Shown: in pieces, positions 1 through 7,527 of the stretch
How the letters are laid out: each line of letters begins with the position of its first letter
Numbering within the stretch: position 1 is the stretch's first letter
Assembly (NCBI GenBank): GCA_035529315.1
Contig: DATKWZ010000011.1
Coordinates: 1 to 37,294 of the forward strand
Direction: 5' to 3'
Length of the DNA stretch: 37,294 nucleotides
DNA from: Anaerolineae bacterium
GTDB lineage: Bacteria; Desulfobacterota; Desulfobacteria; Desulfobacterales; ETH-SRB1
The notes under the pieces: generated by a model
Databases searched by the model: none
What the model was told of the DNA's origin: nothing
The model's input: the letters and a program-made list of their open reading frames with translations, nothing else
Translations under genes and position numbers: made by a program

Positions 1-179
1 GTAAGGATCGCTTTTTCAGGTTTGGCCGGTAAAAGAAGATTCGGCTTAATCAGAACCCTGTCCTGTTTTTTAATACAATCTCCACCTATGGAGTCGATCA
101 TCTCAAAAAGTATCGGCTTTAAGGTTTCATAATCATATGCATCTGTTTTTGACAAGGAATCTTCGTTATTGCGGTTCAA
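1..179 (-). CDS. DUF362 domain protein, N-terminal part (runs off the left edge)
   Basis: The minus strand is open from a TTG at 179-177 to the window edge, giving about 59 residues. The stretch DRVLIKPNLLLPAKPEKAI is the characteristic start of DUF362 proteins, often joined to a 4Fe-4S ferredoxin-like domain; the function of the family is not established. The in-frame codon just before the TTG is a stop, so TTG is the first possible start, and the only in-frame ATG nearby falls inside the conserved region. The TTG overlaps the TGA of the upstream DUF202 gene (TTGA, a 4-base overlap). A GGGGA lies nine bases upstream, so translational coupling is likely. The C-terminal part, including any ferredoxin domain, is outside the window. 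Confidence 0.7.
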   Translation of the reverse strand, partial: MNRNNEDSLSKTDAYDYETLKPILFEMIDSIGGDCIKKQDRVLIKPNLLLPAKPEKAIL

Positions 180-508
180 TCAATAAATTCCCCGATTATA
201 CTATACTTTAGCTTAAGTTTATGAATAAGGTGATCATAATGTTGCATCCGAATTATCGAACGAATAATCAGGTAAGCGCCAAAAACAATTAAGGTAAAAT
301 TGAGTATCCCCAACGGAACTAGAAAATATAAAACATGAAGGACGTCATAATATTTTGAAGTAGCTATCAGCACGCTCATAACCGACAGAGGTAAAGCTAA
401 TACAGCTATACCAGTCCGCATCACGGCCAAAGATGTGCGTTTTTCTGCTAAAAGAAGTTGCGCCTCATTGATTACTATTGGATTAATCTTCGTCTTATTG
501 TTGATCAA
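176..508 (-). CDS. DUF202 (YidH-like) small membrane protein
   Basis: A 110-residue protein. Residues 18-36 (LLLAEKRTSLAVMRTGIAV) are the DUF202 signature: a conserved E/K-R-T-x-L-A-x-x-R-T segment leading into the first membrane helix. Two or three hydrophobic segments follow (about 33-50, 58-83), with a basic cytoplasmic tail. DUF202 proteins are small inner-membrane proteins of unknown function. The gene overlaps the downstream DUF362 reading frame by four bases, so the two are probably co-translated. I see no strong Shine-Dalgarno sequence before the ATG. The family call is from recognised sequence; no function can be inferred. Confidence 0.72.
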   Translation of the reverse strand: MINNKTKINPIVINEAQLLLAEKRTSLAVMRTGIAVLALPLSVMSVLIATSKYYDVLHVLYFLVPLGILNFTLIVFGAYLIIRSIIRMQHYDHLIHKLKLKYSIIGEFID

Positions 509-848
509 ATCTCATCCCTTTTGGATAAATACTTTGTTTTTAATAAAAAAGCAGGTTTCCTTACGGTCGAATCCCGCTTGAAAACGGGACTGCGGCTTGC
601 CGTAGGGGGGTTCAATAATAAGGGGGATTTTTGCTTTTTTGGCCGGTTCGTTGGACAGTTTGCTTTTATTCATAATTAACTGTTAATTAACATTAACTTG
701 CTGTTATAGCAACTAATGTTTTAGCTATTTTGATAGATTTTGGCCGGTTCATTAGCCGGCCTTCGGCATCCCGGAAGTCCTTGACATTAACCTTATGCAG
801 GAGTAGAAGTTTAATCCTGAAAATTCCCGCGGGTTCTACCGGTGACGG
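509..848. other. Intergenic region between divergent genes, with a nested hairpin
   Basis: No convincing gene in about 340 bases. At 559-607 there is a two-part hairpin: an outer 8-bp stem CCTTACGG/CCGTAGGG (559-566 with 600-607, one G-U pair) enclosing a 5-bp stem TCCCG/CGGGA (572-576 with 585-589). A second palindrome, GGCCGG-N8-CCGGCC, lies near 740-762. Neither is followed by a T-run, so they are not obvious terminators. The first would sit in the leader of the DUF202 gene if that is transcribed from further upstream. The remainder is AT-rich and could hold promoters for both directions. I do not recognise a known riboswitch. Confidence 0.4.
781..809 (+). promoter_or_regulatory. Possible sigma70-type promoter of the glycosyltransferase gene
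   Basis: TTGACA at 781-786 matches the -35 consensus exactly. A 17-base spacer leads to TAGAAG at 804-809, a weak -10. Transcription from here would make a leader that includes the hairpins at 803-866. Inferred from consensus only. Confidence 0.3.
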
Positions 849-866
849 ATGTTCCGTCATTTTTTT
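841..866 (+). terminator. Terminator-like hairpin overlapping the annotated glycosyltransferase start
   Basis: The 6-bp stem GACGGA/TCCGTC (844-849 with 853-858) has a 3-base loop and is followed by A and seven T's (860-866), the form of an intrinsic terminator. The ATG at 849 begins inside the stem. A competing pairing is possible between ACCGGTGAC (839-847) and GTCACC plus CCGGT just after 890, which would break this stem. If functional it would act as an attenuator of the downstream gene. Confidence 0.4.
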
Positions 867-2495
867 AGGGATAAAAAAATAAAAACAGCCTGTATTGTCA
901 CCATACCGGTTTTTTTGCCGGCGGCATGCAGGCTTTTTTGTCTTCTTAACAGGATAAAATATATGCCAGTGTCTTTAAATAATGTGCAGGTTTCATCGGT
1001 TCTTTCACGTTTTACAGTAAAATTCAGGCAATATCTTAATACTCTCAGTCAGGCCCTGCCTGCTAAAGAGAAACAACTTGATATAATTATTAAAATATTG
1101 ATCTGTGCGGCTATGGCAGGAATTATTGCGGCAGACATAATATATATGGAACATCTTGGCGAAGTCCGCGAAAAATTGATGGAAGTTTCTTATGGACTCG
1201 CTTTTATGCTCTTTGCACTGTTCTTTCTTTCAATAAGCATACTTGAATTGATATGGAGATCTTATCTTGTCTGGAAATACAGGCCGGTTTTTCCCTGCTC
1301 CCATGATAAACTTCTTTCATGCAGCGTAGTGGTTCCCGCATTCAACGAAGGCAGACAGGTTTACATGACCCTTAAAAGCCTTGCCGCAAGCAATTATCCT
1401 TCGGGAAAGTTTCAGATCATCGCTGTTGACGACGGAAGCTCTGACGACACGTGGAATTGGATATGCAAGGCAAAACAGGAGCTTGGAAGGAAAGTCACGG
1501 CATTAAAGCTCCCCTGCAATAAAGGGAAAAGGCATGCGCTGTATGCAGGATTTCAGCATAGCAGGGGCGAGGTTCTTGTTACCGTTGACAGCGATTCGGA
1601 AGTGAAACCGGAAACTATTCATAATCTCATAAGCCCGATGGTAAAAGACTTCAGGGTCGGGGCTGTTTCCGGAAATATCCGTGTATTAAACCATGATAAA
1701 GGCATAATTCCAAGGATGCTGGATGTGTTATTCGTCTTCAGTTTCGATTTCATACGCGCAAGCCAGAGTATGGTAAACATGGTGATGTGCACACCCGGAG
1801 CTCTTGCAGCCTACAGGAAGGACGCCATCCTGCCGGTTCTTCAGGAATGGTTGAACCAGACCTTTTTCGGAAGGCCGTCAAATATCGGGGAAGACCGCGC
1901 CATAACGAACCTTATCATCAGGGAAGGCTATGATGTTTTATACCAGCGTAATGCAGTGGCATATACCAATGTGCCGACAGGATATACGGGCCTCTGCAAG
2001 ATGTTCCTCCGCTGGGCACGCAGCCATATACGGGAATCCATAGCAATGTCGGGGTTTGCATTTAAAAAATTCAGAAACGATTCCTTAACGGGGCTGCGCA
2101 TAAATCTCATTCTGCACTGGTTAGGGATCATCCTGTCTCCGTTCTTCCTGTTTGCGATGATAGCCTGCCTTTACTGGCAGCCTCTATTGTTAGGATTATG
2201 TGTTATGGTCGGTATAATAATAACATCAACTGTAACCGGAATAGTATATACGAAACACTGCAAAAACTCGGACGCGCTTTTGTCTTATCTGTACGGATTA
2301 TTTGTCTTTGTAAGCCTCTCATGGATATCGATTTATTCGCTTGCAACCATGCACCACTCAGGCTGGCTGACCAGAAGCAACAGCATAAAAAAAGAGCCAT
2401 CATCAACCATTCCGCATAGATTTTATTTTGACTTGGATGGATTCGATTCCGGGAAGGAATTTCCGCTGCAAAGAAGCTCTCATGCAAATCTGTAA
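849..2495 (+). CDS. Processive family 2 glycosyltransferase, NodC/hyaluronan-synthase-like
   Basis: A 548-residue membrane glycosyltransferase of the GT2 type that polymerises a sugar chain on the inner face of the membrane. Two N-terminal membrane helices (about 78-98, 115-137) precede the catalytic domain: VVVPAFNEG near 160, DDGS at 194-197 for nucleotide-sugar binding, the DxD at 247-249 (DSD), GED at 347-349 for the catalytic base, and LRWARSHIRES around 387-397, the Q/RxxRW-type motif, closest to the NodC and hyaluronan synthase form. Three or four C-terminal helices follow (about 420-500). Substrate cannot be told. A UDP-glucuronate 4-epimerase gene lies 3 kb away but in another transcription unit. 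Start is uncertain: ATG 849 lies in a hairpin stem, whereas ATG 963 (residue 39) has AGGA eight bases upstream. Confidence 0.8.
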   Translation: MFRHFFRDKKIKTACIVTIPVFLPAACRLFCLLNRIKYMPVSLNNVQVSSVLSRFTVKFRQYLNTLSQALPAKEKQLDIIIKILICAAMAGIIAADIIYMEHLGEVREKLMEVSYGLAFMLFALFFLSISILELIWRSYLVWKYRPVFPCSHDKLLSCSVVVPAFNEGRQVYMTLKSLAASNYPSGKFQIIAVDDGSSDDTWNWICKAKQELGRKVTALKLPCNKGKRHALYAGFQHSRGEVLVTVDSDSEVKPETIHNLISPMVKDFRVGAVSGNIRVLNHDKGIIPRMLDVLFVFSFDFIRASQSMVNMVMCTPGALAAYRKDAILPVLQEWLNQTFFGRPSNIGEDRAITNLIIREGYDVLYQRNAVAYTNVPTGYTGLCKMFLRWARSHIRESIAMSGFAFKKFRNDSLTGLRINLILHWLGIILSPFFLFAMIACLYWQPLLLGLCVMVGIIITSTVTGIVYTKHCKNSDALLSYLYGLFVFVSLSWISIYSLATMHHSGWLTRSNSIKKEPSSTIPHRFYFDLDGFDSGKEFPLQRSSHANL

Positions 2496-2540
2496 TAAAA
2501 ATTGATTATTATTTGATCAACGGGAGCTGGAGTTTCGCGG

Positions 2541-3668
2541 TCACACTTTATTCCTGTTCTTTTTATACGCACTAAGCCACTCTTCCCTGAATGCCTCAAA
2601 CCGGTTCGAACCTATGGCGGCTCTTATATCTTTCATTAGATCCTGGTAGAATGTCAGGTTGTGAATAGTAAGCAGCGTTTCCGCAAGAGGATCCATCAAA
2701 AAGCGTAGATAGCGAAGAACCATACGCGGGTATGTCCTGCAGGTATAACAACCGCATTTCGTATCAAGCGGAAATTTATCTTTCCTGTATGTTTTATCAA
2801 GTATCCTGATTTTCCCCGTCCGGGTAAACAGGGTTCCCTGGCGAGCGTACCTGGTGGGAATTACACAGTCGAACATATCCATCCCACCCTGCACGGCGGC
2901 AAGTATGTCTTCAGGAAGGCCAACCCCCATCAAATATCTCGGTTTCTGTTCTGGTAAAAAGTGGGCGGTGACATCCACAACTTTTTTCATGAGTTCAAAG
3001 CCCTCTCCGACACTGACCCCGCCTATGGCATAACCGTCAAAAGGGATCGAGGTAATTTCAAGGGCGCTTTTCTGCCTTAGATCAGGGAAAACACCTCCCT
3101 GAATGATCCCGAACATGAACTGGTATTCCTTCAGTTCAACCTTCCTGCATCTTTCCGCCCATCCGGTCGTGCGTTTGACTGATTTTTCGATATATTCTCT
3201 CGATGCAGTGTGTTCAACGCACTCATCAAAAGCCATAACAATATCGGCTCCGAGGTCCCGCTGAATCTCCATTGATTTTTCAGGCGTAAAAAAAACACGC
3301 TCTCCGTCCTCCTTATATGAAAATGAAACTCCGTCATCGTTTATCTCTCTTCCGGGAAGAGAAAAAACCTGAAAACCGCCCGAATCGGTGAGAATGGTTT
3401 TATTCCAGCCCATAAAACGATGAAGTCCGCCCATCCGTTTGACAGTGGCAAGCCTTTCTCCGAGAGAGAGATGGTATGTATTTGCAAGAATAACCTCGGA
3501 ATCCGTCTCGGCAACATCCCGTGGCGTAATTGAGCGCACAAATCCGGCCGTACCCACAGGCATAAAGGCAGGCGTCAGAACTTTCCCGTGAGATGTTGTA
3601 AATTCTCCTTTTCTTGCGCCGCATGAATCAACGGCAAGCAGATTAAAGCCTATATCTTTTGAATTCAT
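2541..3668 (-). CDS. tgt: Queuine/preQ1 tRNA-ribosyltransferase
   Basis: A 375-residue protein of normal length for bacterial Tgt, which exchanges guanine-34 of GU(N)-anticodon tRNAs for preQ1 in queuosine synthesis. Visible motifs: LANTYHL at 61-67; TDSGGFQVFSL from 94, with the base-recognition Asp95; AIGGVSVGE near 214-222; and FDCVIPTRYARQGTLF from 266, with nucleophile Asp267. The zinc site is C305-x-C307-xx-C310 with His336. The ATG is preceded by AGGA and overlaps the stop of the small secreted ORF upstream (ATGA), so translation is probably coupled. It is the last gene of a minus-strand run from about 7404. It is convergent with the glycosyltransferase; only a weak inverted repeat lies in the 45 bases between them. 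Confidence 0.96.
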   Translation of the reverse strand: MNSKDIGFNLLAVDSCGARKGEFTTSHGKVLTPAFMPVGTAGFVRSITPRDVAETDSEVILANTYHLSLGERLATVKRMGGLHRFMGWNKTILTDSGGFQVFSLPGREINDDGVSFSYKEDGERVFFTPEKSMEIQRDLGADIVMAFDECVEHTASREYIEKSVKRTTGWAERCRKVELKEYQFMFGIIQGGVFPDLRQKSALEITSIPFDGYAIGGVSVGEGFELMKKVVDVTAHFLPEQKPRYLMGVGLPEDILAAVQGGMDMFDCVIPTRYARQGTLFTRTGKIRILDKTYRKDKFPLDTKCGCYTCRTYPRMVLRYLRFLMDPLAETLLTIHNLTFYQDLMKDIRAAIGSNRFEAFREEWLSAYKKNRNKV

Positions 3669-3850
3669 AACATCTGTTTCCTGTCATATTCCGACAATCC
3701 CTGCAGTCTTGTATTATCCCTATCTGTTTTTTTAATTTTTCTGTCATATTTTTTAAGCCTGTTATATCGTTCAAAGGCATGGGCTGTAACAGGCATAAGA
3801 ATCAATATGATCGCAAGTACTCTTATTGTCGGCCAGAATCTCTTTTGCAT
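3665..3850 (-). CDS. Small secreted or periplasmic peptide, unknown function
   Basis: A 61-residue ORF with a clear Sec-type signal peptide: basic MQKR, hydrophobic core at about 11-21, and a likely cleavage after AHA (residue 25). The mature part is about 36 residues, highly charged and rich in Lys, Arg, Asp and Tyr (for example YDRKIKKTDRDN), with no cysteine. AGGA lies four bases before the ATG. Its stop overlaps the tgt start by four bases (ATGA), good evidence that it is translated. I recognise no family. It could be a genuine short protein coupled to tgt, or a leader whose translation opens tgt. Confidence 0.6.
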   Translation of the reverse strand: MQKRFWPTIRVLAIILILMPVTAHAFERYNRLKKYDRKIKKTDRDNTRLQGLSEYDRKQML

Positions 3851-3888
3851 TTTATCCTATCACGCCCATTTGATTTTATGGTTTAGTC

Positions 3889-5409
3889 TCAATGATAAAT
3901 TGGAACATCCATGGGCAAAGCCGATTTGCCTTCACTCTTTAATAATGTCTCATGTATCGCTATCATCTCAACCAAATAAAAAAGTGCGGAACGCACTGTT
4001 TTTAACGTGGAAATTAATTCATTGTGAAGTGTGCCAAGGGTATAATGAACAATATGTTTATTATTACGGCCTTTTCCCACCTCTGATTTATGCAGTACGA
4101 TAAAACGATGAGTGGCTGCATTTCTGAGAGATTTCTTGACTTTCAGATACCCCTTTTCGCCTAAATCGTCTGATAGTTCAGCCAGCGCAATAATCGCCTG
4201 GTTACCTTTTTTGATCTTATCGGCTATCTCCGGCTGCCATTCCATCTGGTTTGCGTCTTTTCCTTTTATTCGCCACTGGTTGATAAAGTTTACCGCCTTG
4301 GCCGAACCTTTAATGCCAAGATATTCGGCAGTAGCAATTGCTACCTTGTCCAGAATATCAAAACAGGATTTTTGCGCCACTGTTATCAATGACGAATCCA
4401 TGCCATAATGTGCATTATCAAGAGTATCAGAGTAAAAACCGCTTTCAGGAAGTTTACATTCAAAAGCATAATAAGCAAGCCAGCGCGCCAGCAGATAATC
4501 CGCCTTCATTGTGTTAAACATTGCAAAGCCAGGCGGAACGCCAGGCCCCCTGACAGAAGGTTCGGTTATACTGCCGATTATCAGTGAATCCCATCGTGAA
4601 ATTGACTTGTCGAGCCCTTCAATTGTGGCTGAAAGAGCCAGCCTGTTCTCTGCCACGAATTTTTCATACGAGCTTAACGCTTTCAAATCCCAATTTTTGA
4701 TTTTAGCAGGCTTTGTTTGAAGAAGTTTTGAAAACGACTCAAGTGCACGCTTTCCACCATATTTTAGTATGCTTTCGGGCGAATCTTTAAATATCAGTAT
4801 ATGTCGTGCGGCAATACTTCTCAGAATTTCAGGATCCCCAATGCCGATATCAGCATAGTAAAGAAGCAGTTGAGCGGCTCGCGCAGCGGCAATGCCGTTT
4901 GACTGATCATGCTTTAGCGCCTCTATATAAGAATCATAAGCCTCAACCCAGCGATGGGAGCGCCAAAGCAGATTCCCAATATTTGTCATGGCCTGCGTTG
5001 CCAGTTTAGAATCTTTTGAATTTTTTGCGGTAAATCCATAAAGCCAGCGGGCTTCTCTGCGCATTTCCCAGGTGTCGAGATGCCAGTTGTTTTCAGAACT
5101 GCTTTGCATTTCTGAAAGGCCAAAAAGACCATTGGCCAGATTATACCTGATATCAAGCCGTTCCGGATGGTCGTGAAGTATTTGGCGAAATATCTTAACC
5201 CCCTCTTCTATAGCCTCCTTATCATTGTTTGCCTTTCCGGCATCAACCAGAACGCAGGCCTTTAACCCATCAATTGCCGACCTGTCCAACATGTCTGCCT
5301 GGCTCAGATTGCGGGCAGCGGCAATTGCTTCACCAGGAGCCTTTTCAAGCAGGTCATAAAGTCGGGATCGCAGATCCTCTATCTTAGCTGTAATATTATG
5401 TTCATTCAT
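3889..5409 (-). CDS. TPR-repeat protein with LA2681-type HEPN domain
   Basis: A 506-residue soluble protein. The N-terminal half (about 10-200) is helical with TPR-like repeats (a counting segment IFRQILHDHPERLDIRYNLA near 73-92 and another near 140-170). The C-terminal part (about 295-445) matches the LA2681-like HEPN family: FNTMKADYLLARWLAYYA, then DILDKVAIATAEYLG, then AIIALAELSDDL, ending in the HEPN RNase motif R429-N-A-A-T-H434 (Rx4H). HEPN proteins of this kind are predicted metal-independent RNases linked to defence and stress. It starts five bases after the UDP-glucuronate epimerase stop, so the two appear co-transcribed. The family call rests on motifs; nuclease activity is inferred. 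No antitoxin partner is evident. Confidence 0.72.
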   Translation of the reverse strand: MNEHNITAKIEDLRSRLYDLLEKAPGEAIAAARNLSQADMLDRSAIDGLKACVLVDAGKANNDKEAIEEGVKIFRQILHDHPERLDIRYNLANGLFGLSEMQSSSENNWHLDTWEMRREARWLYGFTAKNSKDSKLATQAMTNIGNLLWRSHRWVEAYDSYIEALKHDQSNGIAAARAAQLLLYYADIGIGDPEILRSIAARHILIFKDSPESILKYGGKRALESFSKLLQTKPAKIKNWDLKALSSYEKFVAENRLALSATIEGLDKSISRWDSLIIGSITEPSVRGPGVPPGFAMFNTMKADYLLARWLAYYAFECKLPESGFYSDTLDNAHYGMDSSLITVAQKSCFDILDKVAIATAEYLGIKGSAKAVNFINQWRIKGKDANQMEWQPEIADKIKKGNQAIIALAELSDDLGEKGYLKVKKSLRNAATHRFIVLHKSEVGKGRNNKHIVHYTLGTLHNELISTLKTVRSALFYLVEMIAIHETLLKSEGKSALPMDVPIYH

Positions 5410-5414
5410 TTTTT

Positions 5415-6440
5415 TTACTTATGGCCGTAATAATCCTTATACCATGAAAGAAAACAGGCAATGCCTGCCTCTATAGTAGTAGCGGGTTTAAAGCCGACAT
5501 CTTTTATCAAATCATCAATATCTGCATAAGTTGCCGGGACATCGCCTGGCTGAAGGTCAAGAAATTCCTTTTCTGCTTTTTTGCCAAGAATATTTTCAAT
5601 TGCCGCTATGAACTCCATAAGCTCAACAGGATTATTGTTGCCGATATTATAGAGTTTATACGGGGCATATGATGACCCTGGATCAGGAGCATCACCGCTC
5701 CATTTTTGATTTGGCTTTGGCACTCTGTTCATTACCCTTACAACCCCTTCTACGATATCATCGATATACGTAAAATCCCTTTTCATCTTCCCGTGATTAA
5801 ATACCTTGATCGGTTTTCCCGCAAGTATCGCCTTTGTAAAGAGAAAAAGCGCCATATCAGGCCTGCCCCATGGGCCATATACCGTGAAAAATCTCAGGCC
5901 GGTGCAGGGAAGCTGAAACAAATGGCTGTATGCGTGTGCCATAAGCTCATTTGACTTTTTGGAAGCAGCATAAAGGGAAACAGGATGGTCAACATTATCA
6001 TGAACCGAAAACGGCATTTTTGTGTTTGCGCCATACACAGAGCTGGATGATGCAAACACCAGGTGTTTAACGTTGTTGTGCCTGCAGCATTCAAGGATAT
6101 TGACAAACCCGACAATGTTTGAATCAACATAAGCACCAGGATTTGTTAATGAATATCTCACACCCGCCTGGGCAGCCAGATTTACGACAACATCAAAAGA
6201 GGTATTGCCAAATATTTTTTCAAGTCCATTTTTATCTGAGAGATCAGTTTTATGGAACTTAAAATTCTCATTAGACGCCAGTATTTCGAGGCGATCCTCC
6301 TTGAGTCCGACATCATAATAATGGTTTAAGTTGTCAACACCTGCAACATGACATCCGCTGTCTAAAAGGCGTTTAGCCAGGTGAAAGCCGATAAAACCAG
6401 CTGCTCCGGTGATAAGTACTGTTTTAAATTTTATATCCAT
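5415..6440 (-). CDS. NAD-dependent epimerase, probable UDP-glucuronate 4-epimerase
   Basis: A 341-residue extended short-chain dehydrogenase/reductase. The Rossmann loop TGAAGFIG is at 11-18, the catalytic pair Y157xxxK161 (YAASK) follows SSSSVYG at 131-137. The segment [19 protein letters not shown] (36-54) is the hallmark of UDP-glucuronate 4-epimerases, which make UDP-galacturonate for capsule or lipopolysaccharide; GalE proteins differ here. It probably acts in the cytoplasm. It lies 34 bases after the AEC transporter and 5 bases before the HEPN gene, within a minus-strand group. Substrate is inferred from family resemblance; another UDP-uronic acid or UDP-hexose is possible. Confidence 0.87.
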   Translation of the reverse strand: MDIKFKTVLITGAAGFIGFHLAKRLLDSGCHVAGVDNLNHYYDVGLKEDRLEILASNENFKFHKTDLSDKNGLEKIFGNTSFDVVVNLAAQAGVRYSLTNPGAYVDSNIVGFVNILECCRHNNVKHLVFASSSSVYGANTKMPFSVHDNVDHPVSLYAASKKSNELMAHAYSHLFQLPCTGLRFFTVYGPWGRPDMALFLFTKAILAGKPIKVFNHGKMKRDFTYIDDIVEGVVRVMNRVPKPNQKWSGDAPDPGSSYAPYKLYNIGNNNPVELMEFIAAIENILGKKAEKEFLDLQPGDVPATYADIDDLIKDVGFKPATTIEAGIACFLSWYKDYYGHK

Positions 6441-6474
6441 AGTTTTATATCCTCTTATAGATTTATCATACTTT

Positions 6475-7404
6475 TTACGACGCCATCATGTTTAGCCATA
6501 TAGAAAAAGTTATCGCCGACAAAATAGTGCTGATTGAAATGGCTGCCACGGAAAAATCCGTATCCCCGCCTAATTCTTTTGCCATCACATAGCTTACGGT
6601 TGCTGTCGGAGATGCAAGCAAAATAAGACCCGGCAGAAAATCCTGCGGCGCTATGTCAAGCAATCTATATAATATAAAACCCAAACCAGGCAGTAGAATC
6701 AATTTCATTATGCTTGAAGAAAGAACCAAAAGAGCCCGCAAACGTATTAGCTTAAAAGATAAGGAAGCTCCTATGAGCAGCAATGCCATAGGCAAAGCCA
6801 TACCGCTGATAATATCAAGAATTCGATCTATGACAAGTGGAATCGGCACTTCGGTAAAGGAAAACAGCATTCCTGCCATGGCCGATAATATAACAGGATT
6901 GCCCAATATCTTCCATGCTAACTTTGTTTTGCTTTTCTTTTCTGAAATATCGGTTGAATATAACTGAAGCACAACTACGGCAAGAAGGTTTTGCAAAATC
7001 ATTATAAAACCTGCAATTATACCGGCACGCACTAATCCTTTATCTCCAAGACAGTAATATGCAACAGCAAGACCTATATATCCGAGGTTTCCATGAAAGG
7101 AGCTCTGGATAAAGGTGCCGATCTGTTTCCGTTTTACCCTGGCAATAGAGCCGACCACCCATGCAACAACAAAAACAGCTAAAACAGAAAAGAGGGTTAT
7201 TGTCAGGACGGTTATGTCGAACTGGGTTTTCAAAGAAGCGCGTGAGATAGAACGGAAAATCATAGCAGGTATTGCCAGATGATAAACAAGCTGGTTTGCT
7301 GGTTCTAAAAAGGCAGGCTTAATAAACCCCGCGCGGCGGGAAAATAAGCCAAGAATGATAATTGCAAATACTGGAATTATTGTGGTAACAATACTCATAG
7401 GCAT
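6475..7404 (-). CDS. AEC (auxin efflux carrier) family transporter
   Basis: A 309-residue, very hydrophobic protein with about ten predicted membrane helices in two groups of five. The N-terminus ([20 protein letters not shown]) and the later [16 protein letters not shown] and [20 protein letters not shown] are typical of the AEC/YfdV family of inner-membrane permeases, which export or exchange small carboxylates and other metabolites. The substrate cannot be told from sequence. A second Met (residue 3) is an equally good start and no clear ribosome site precedes either. It heads the minus-strand group leading to tgt and is divergent from priA. Confidence 0.86.
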   Translation of the reverse strand: MPMSIVTTIIPVFAIIILGLFSRRAGFIKPAFLEPANQLVYHLAIPAMIFRSISRASLKTQFDITVLTITLFSVLAVFVVAWVVGSIARVKRKQIGTFIQSSFHGNLGYIGLAVAYYCLGDKGLVRAGIIAGFIMILQNLLAVVVLQLYSTDISEKKSKTKLAWKILGNPVILSAMAGMLFSFTEVPIPLVIDRILDIISGMALPMALLLIGASLSFKLIRLRALLVLSSSIMKLILLPGLGFILYRLLDIAPQDFLPGLILLASPTATVSYVMAKELGGDTDFSVAAISISTILSAITFSIWLNMMAS

Positions 7405-7527
7405 AGAATAGTTGTAGAAAAATGTTTTAGCTTTTTGAAAAGGATTCTAGAGGGTTAATCCTGTCAAAAAATATTTGTTTTGCGGCAGTTGATCCGCAAG
7501 AATCTTTAATTTTAACAAGCAGTTTGC
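7405..7527. promoter_or_regulatory. Divergent promoter region between the AEC transporter and priA
   Basis: A 123-base spacer between divergent genes. It contains two small hairpins: AGGATT/AATCCT (7441-7446 with 7457-7462) and TTGCGG/CCGCAA with an 8-base loop (7480-7499). No convincing -35/-10 pair was found. The true priA start may lie 27-50 bases into the annotated frame, which would lengthen this region. Confidence 0.3.

Noticed and set aside
566..580. tRNA T-loop-like string GGTCGAATCCC
   Set aside because: No acceptor stem, anticodon arm or CCA could be built around it.
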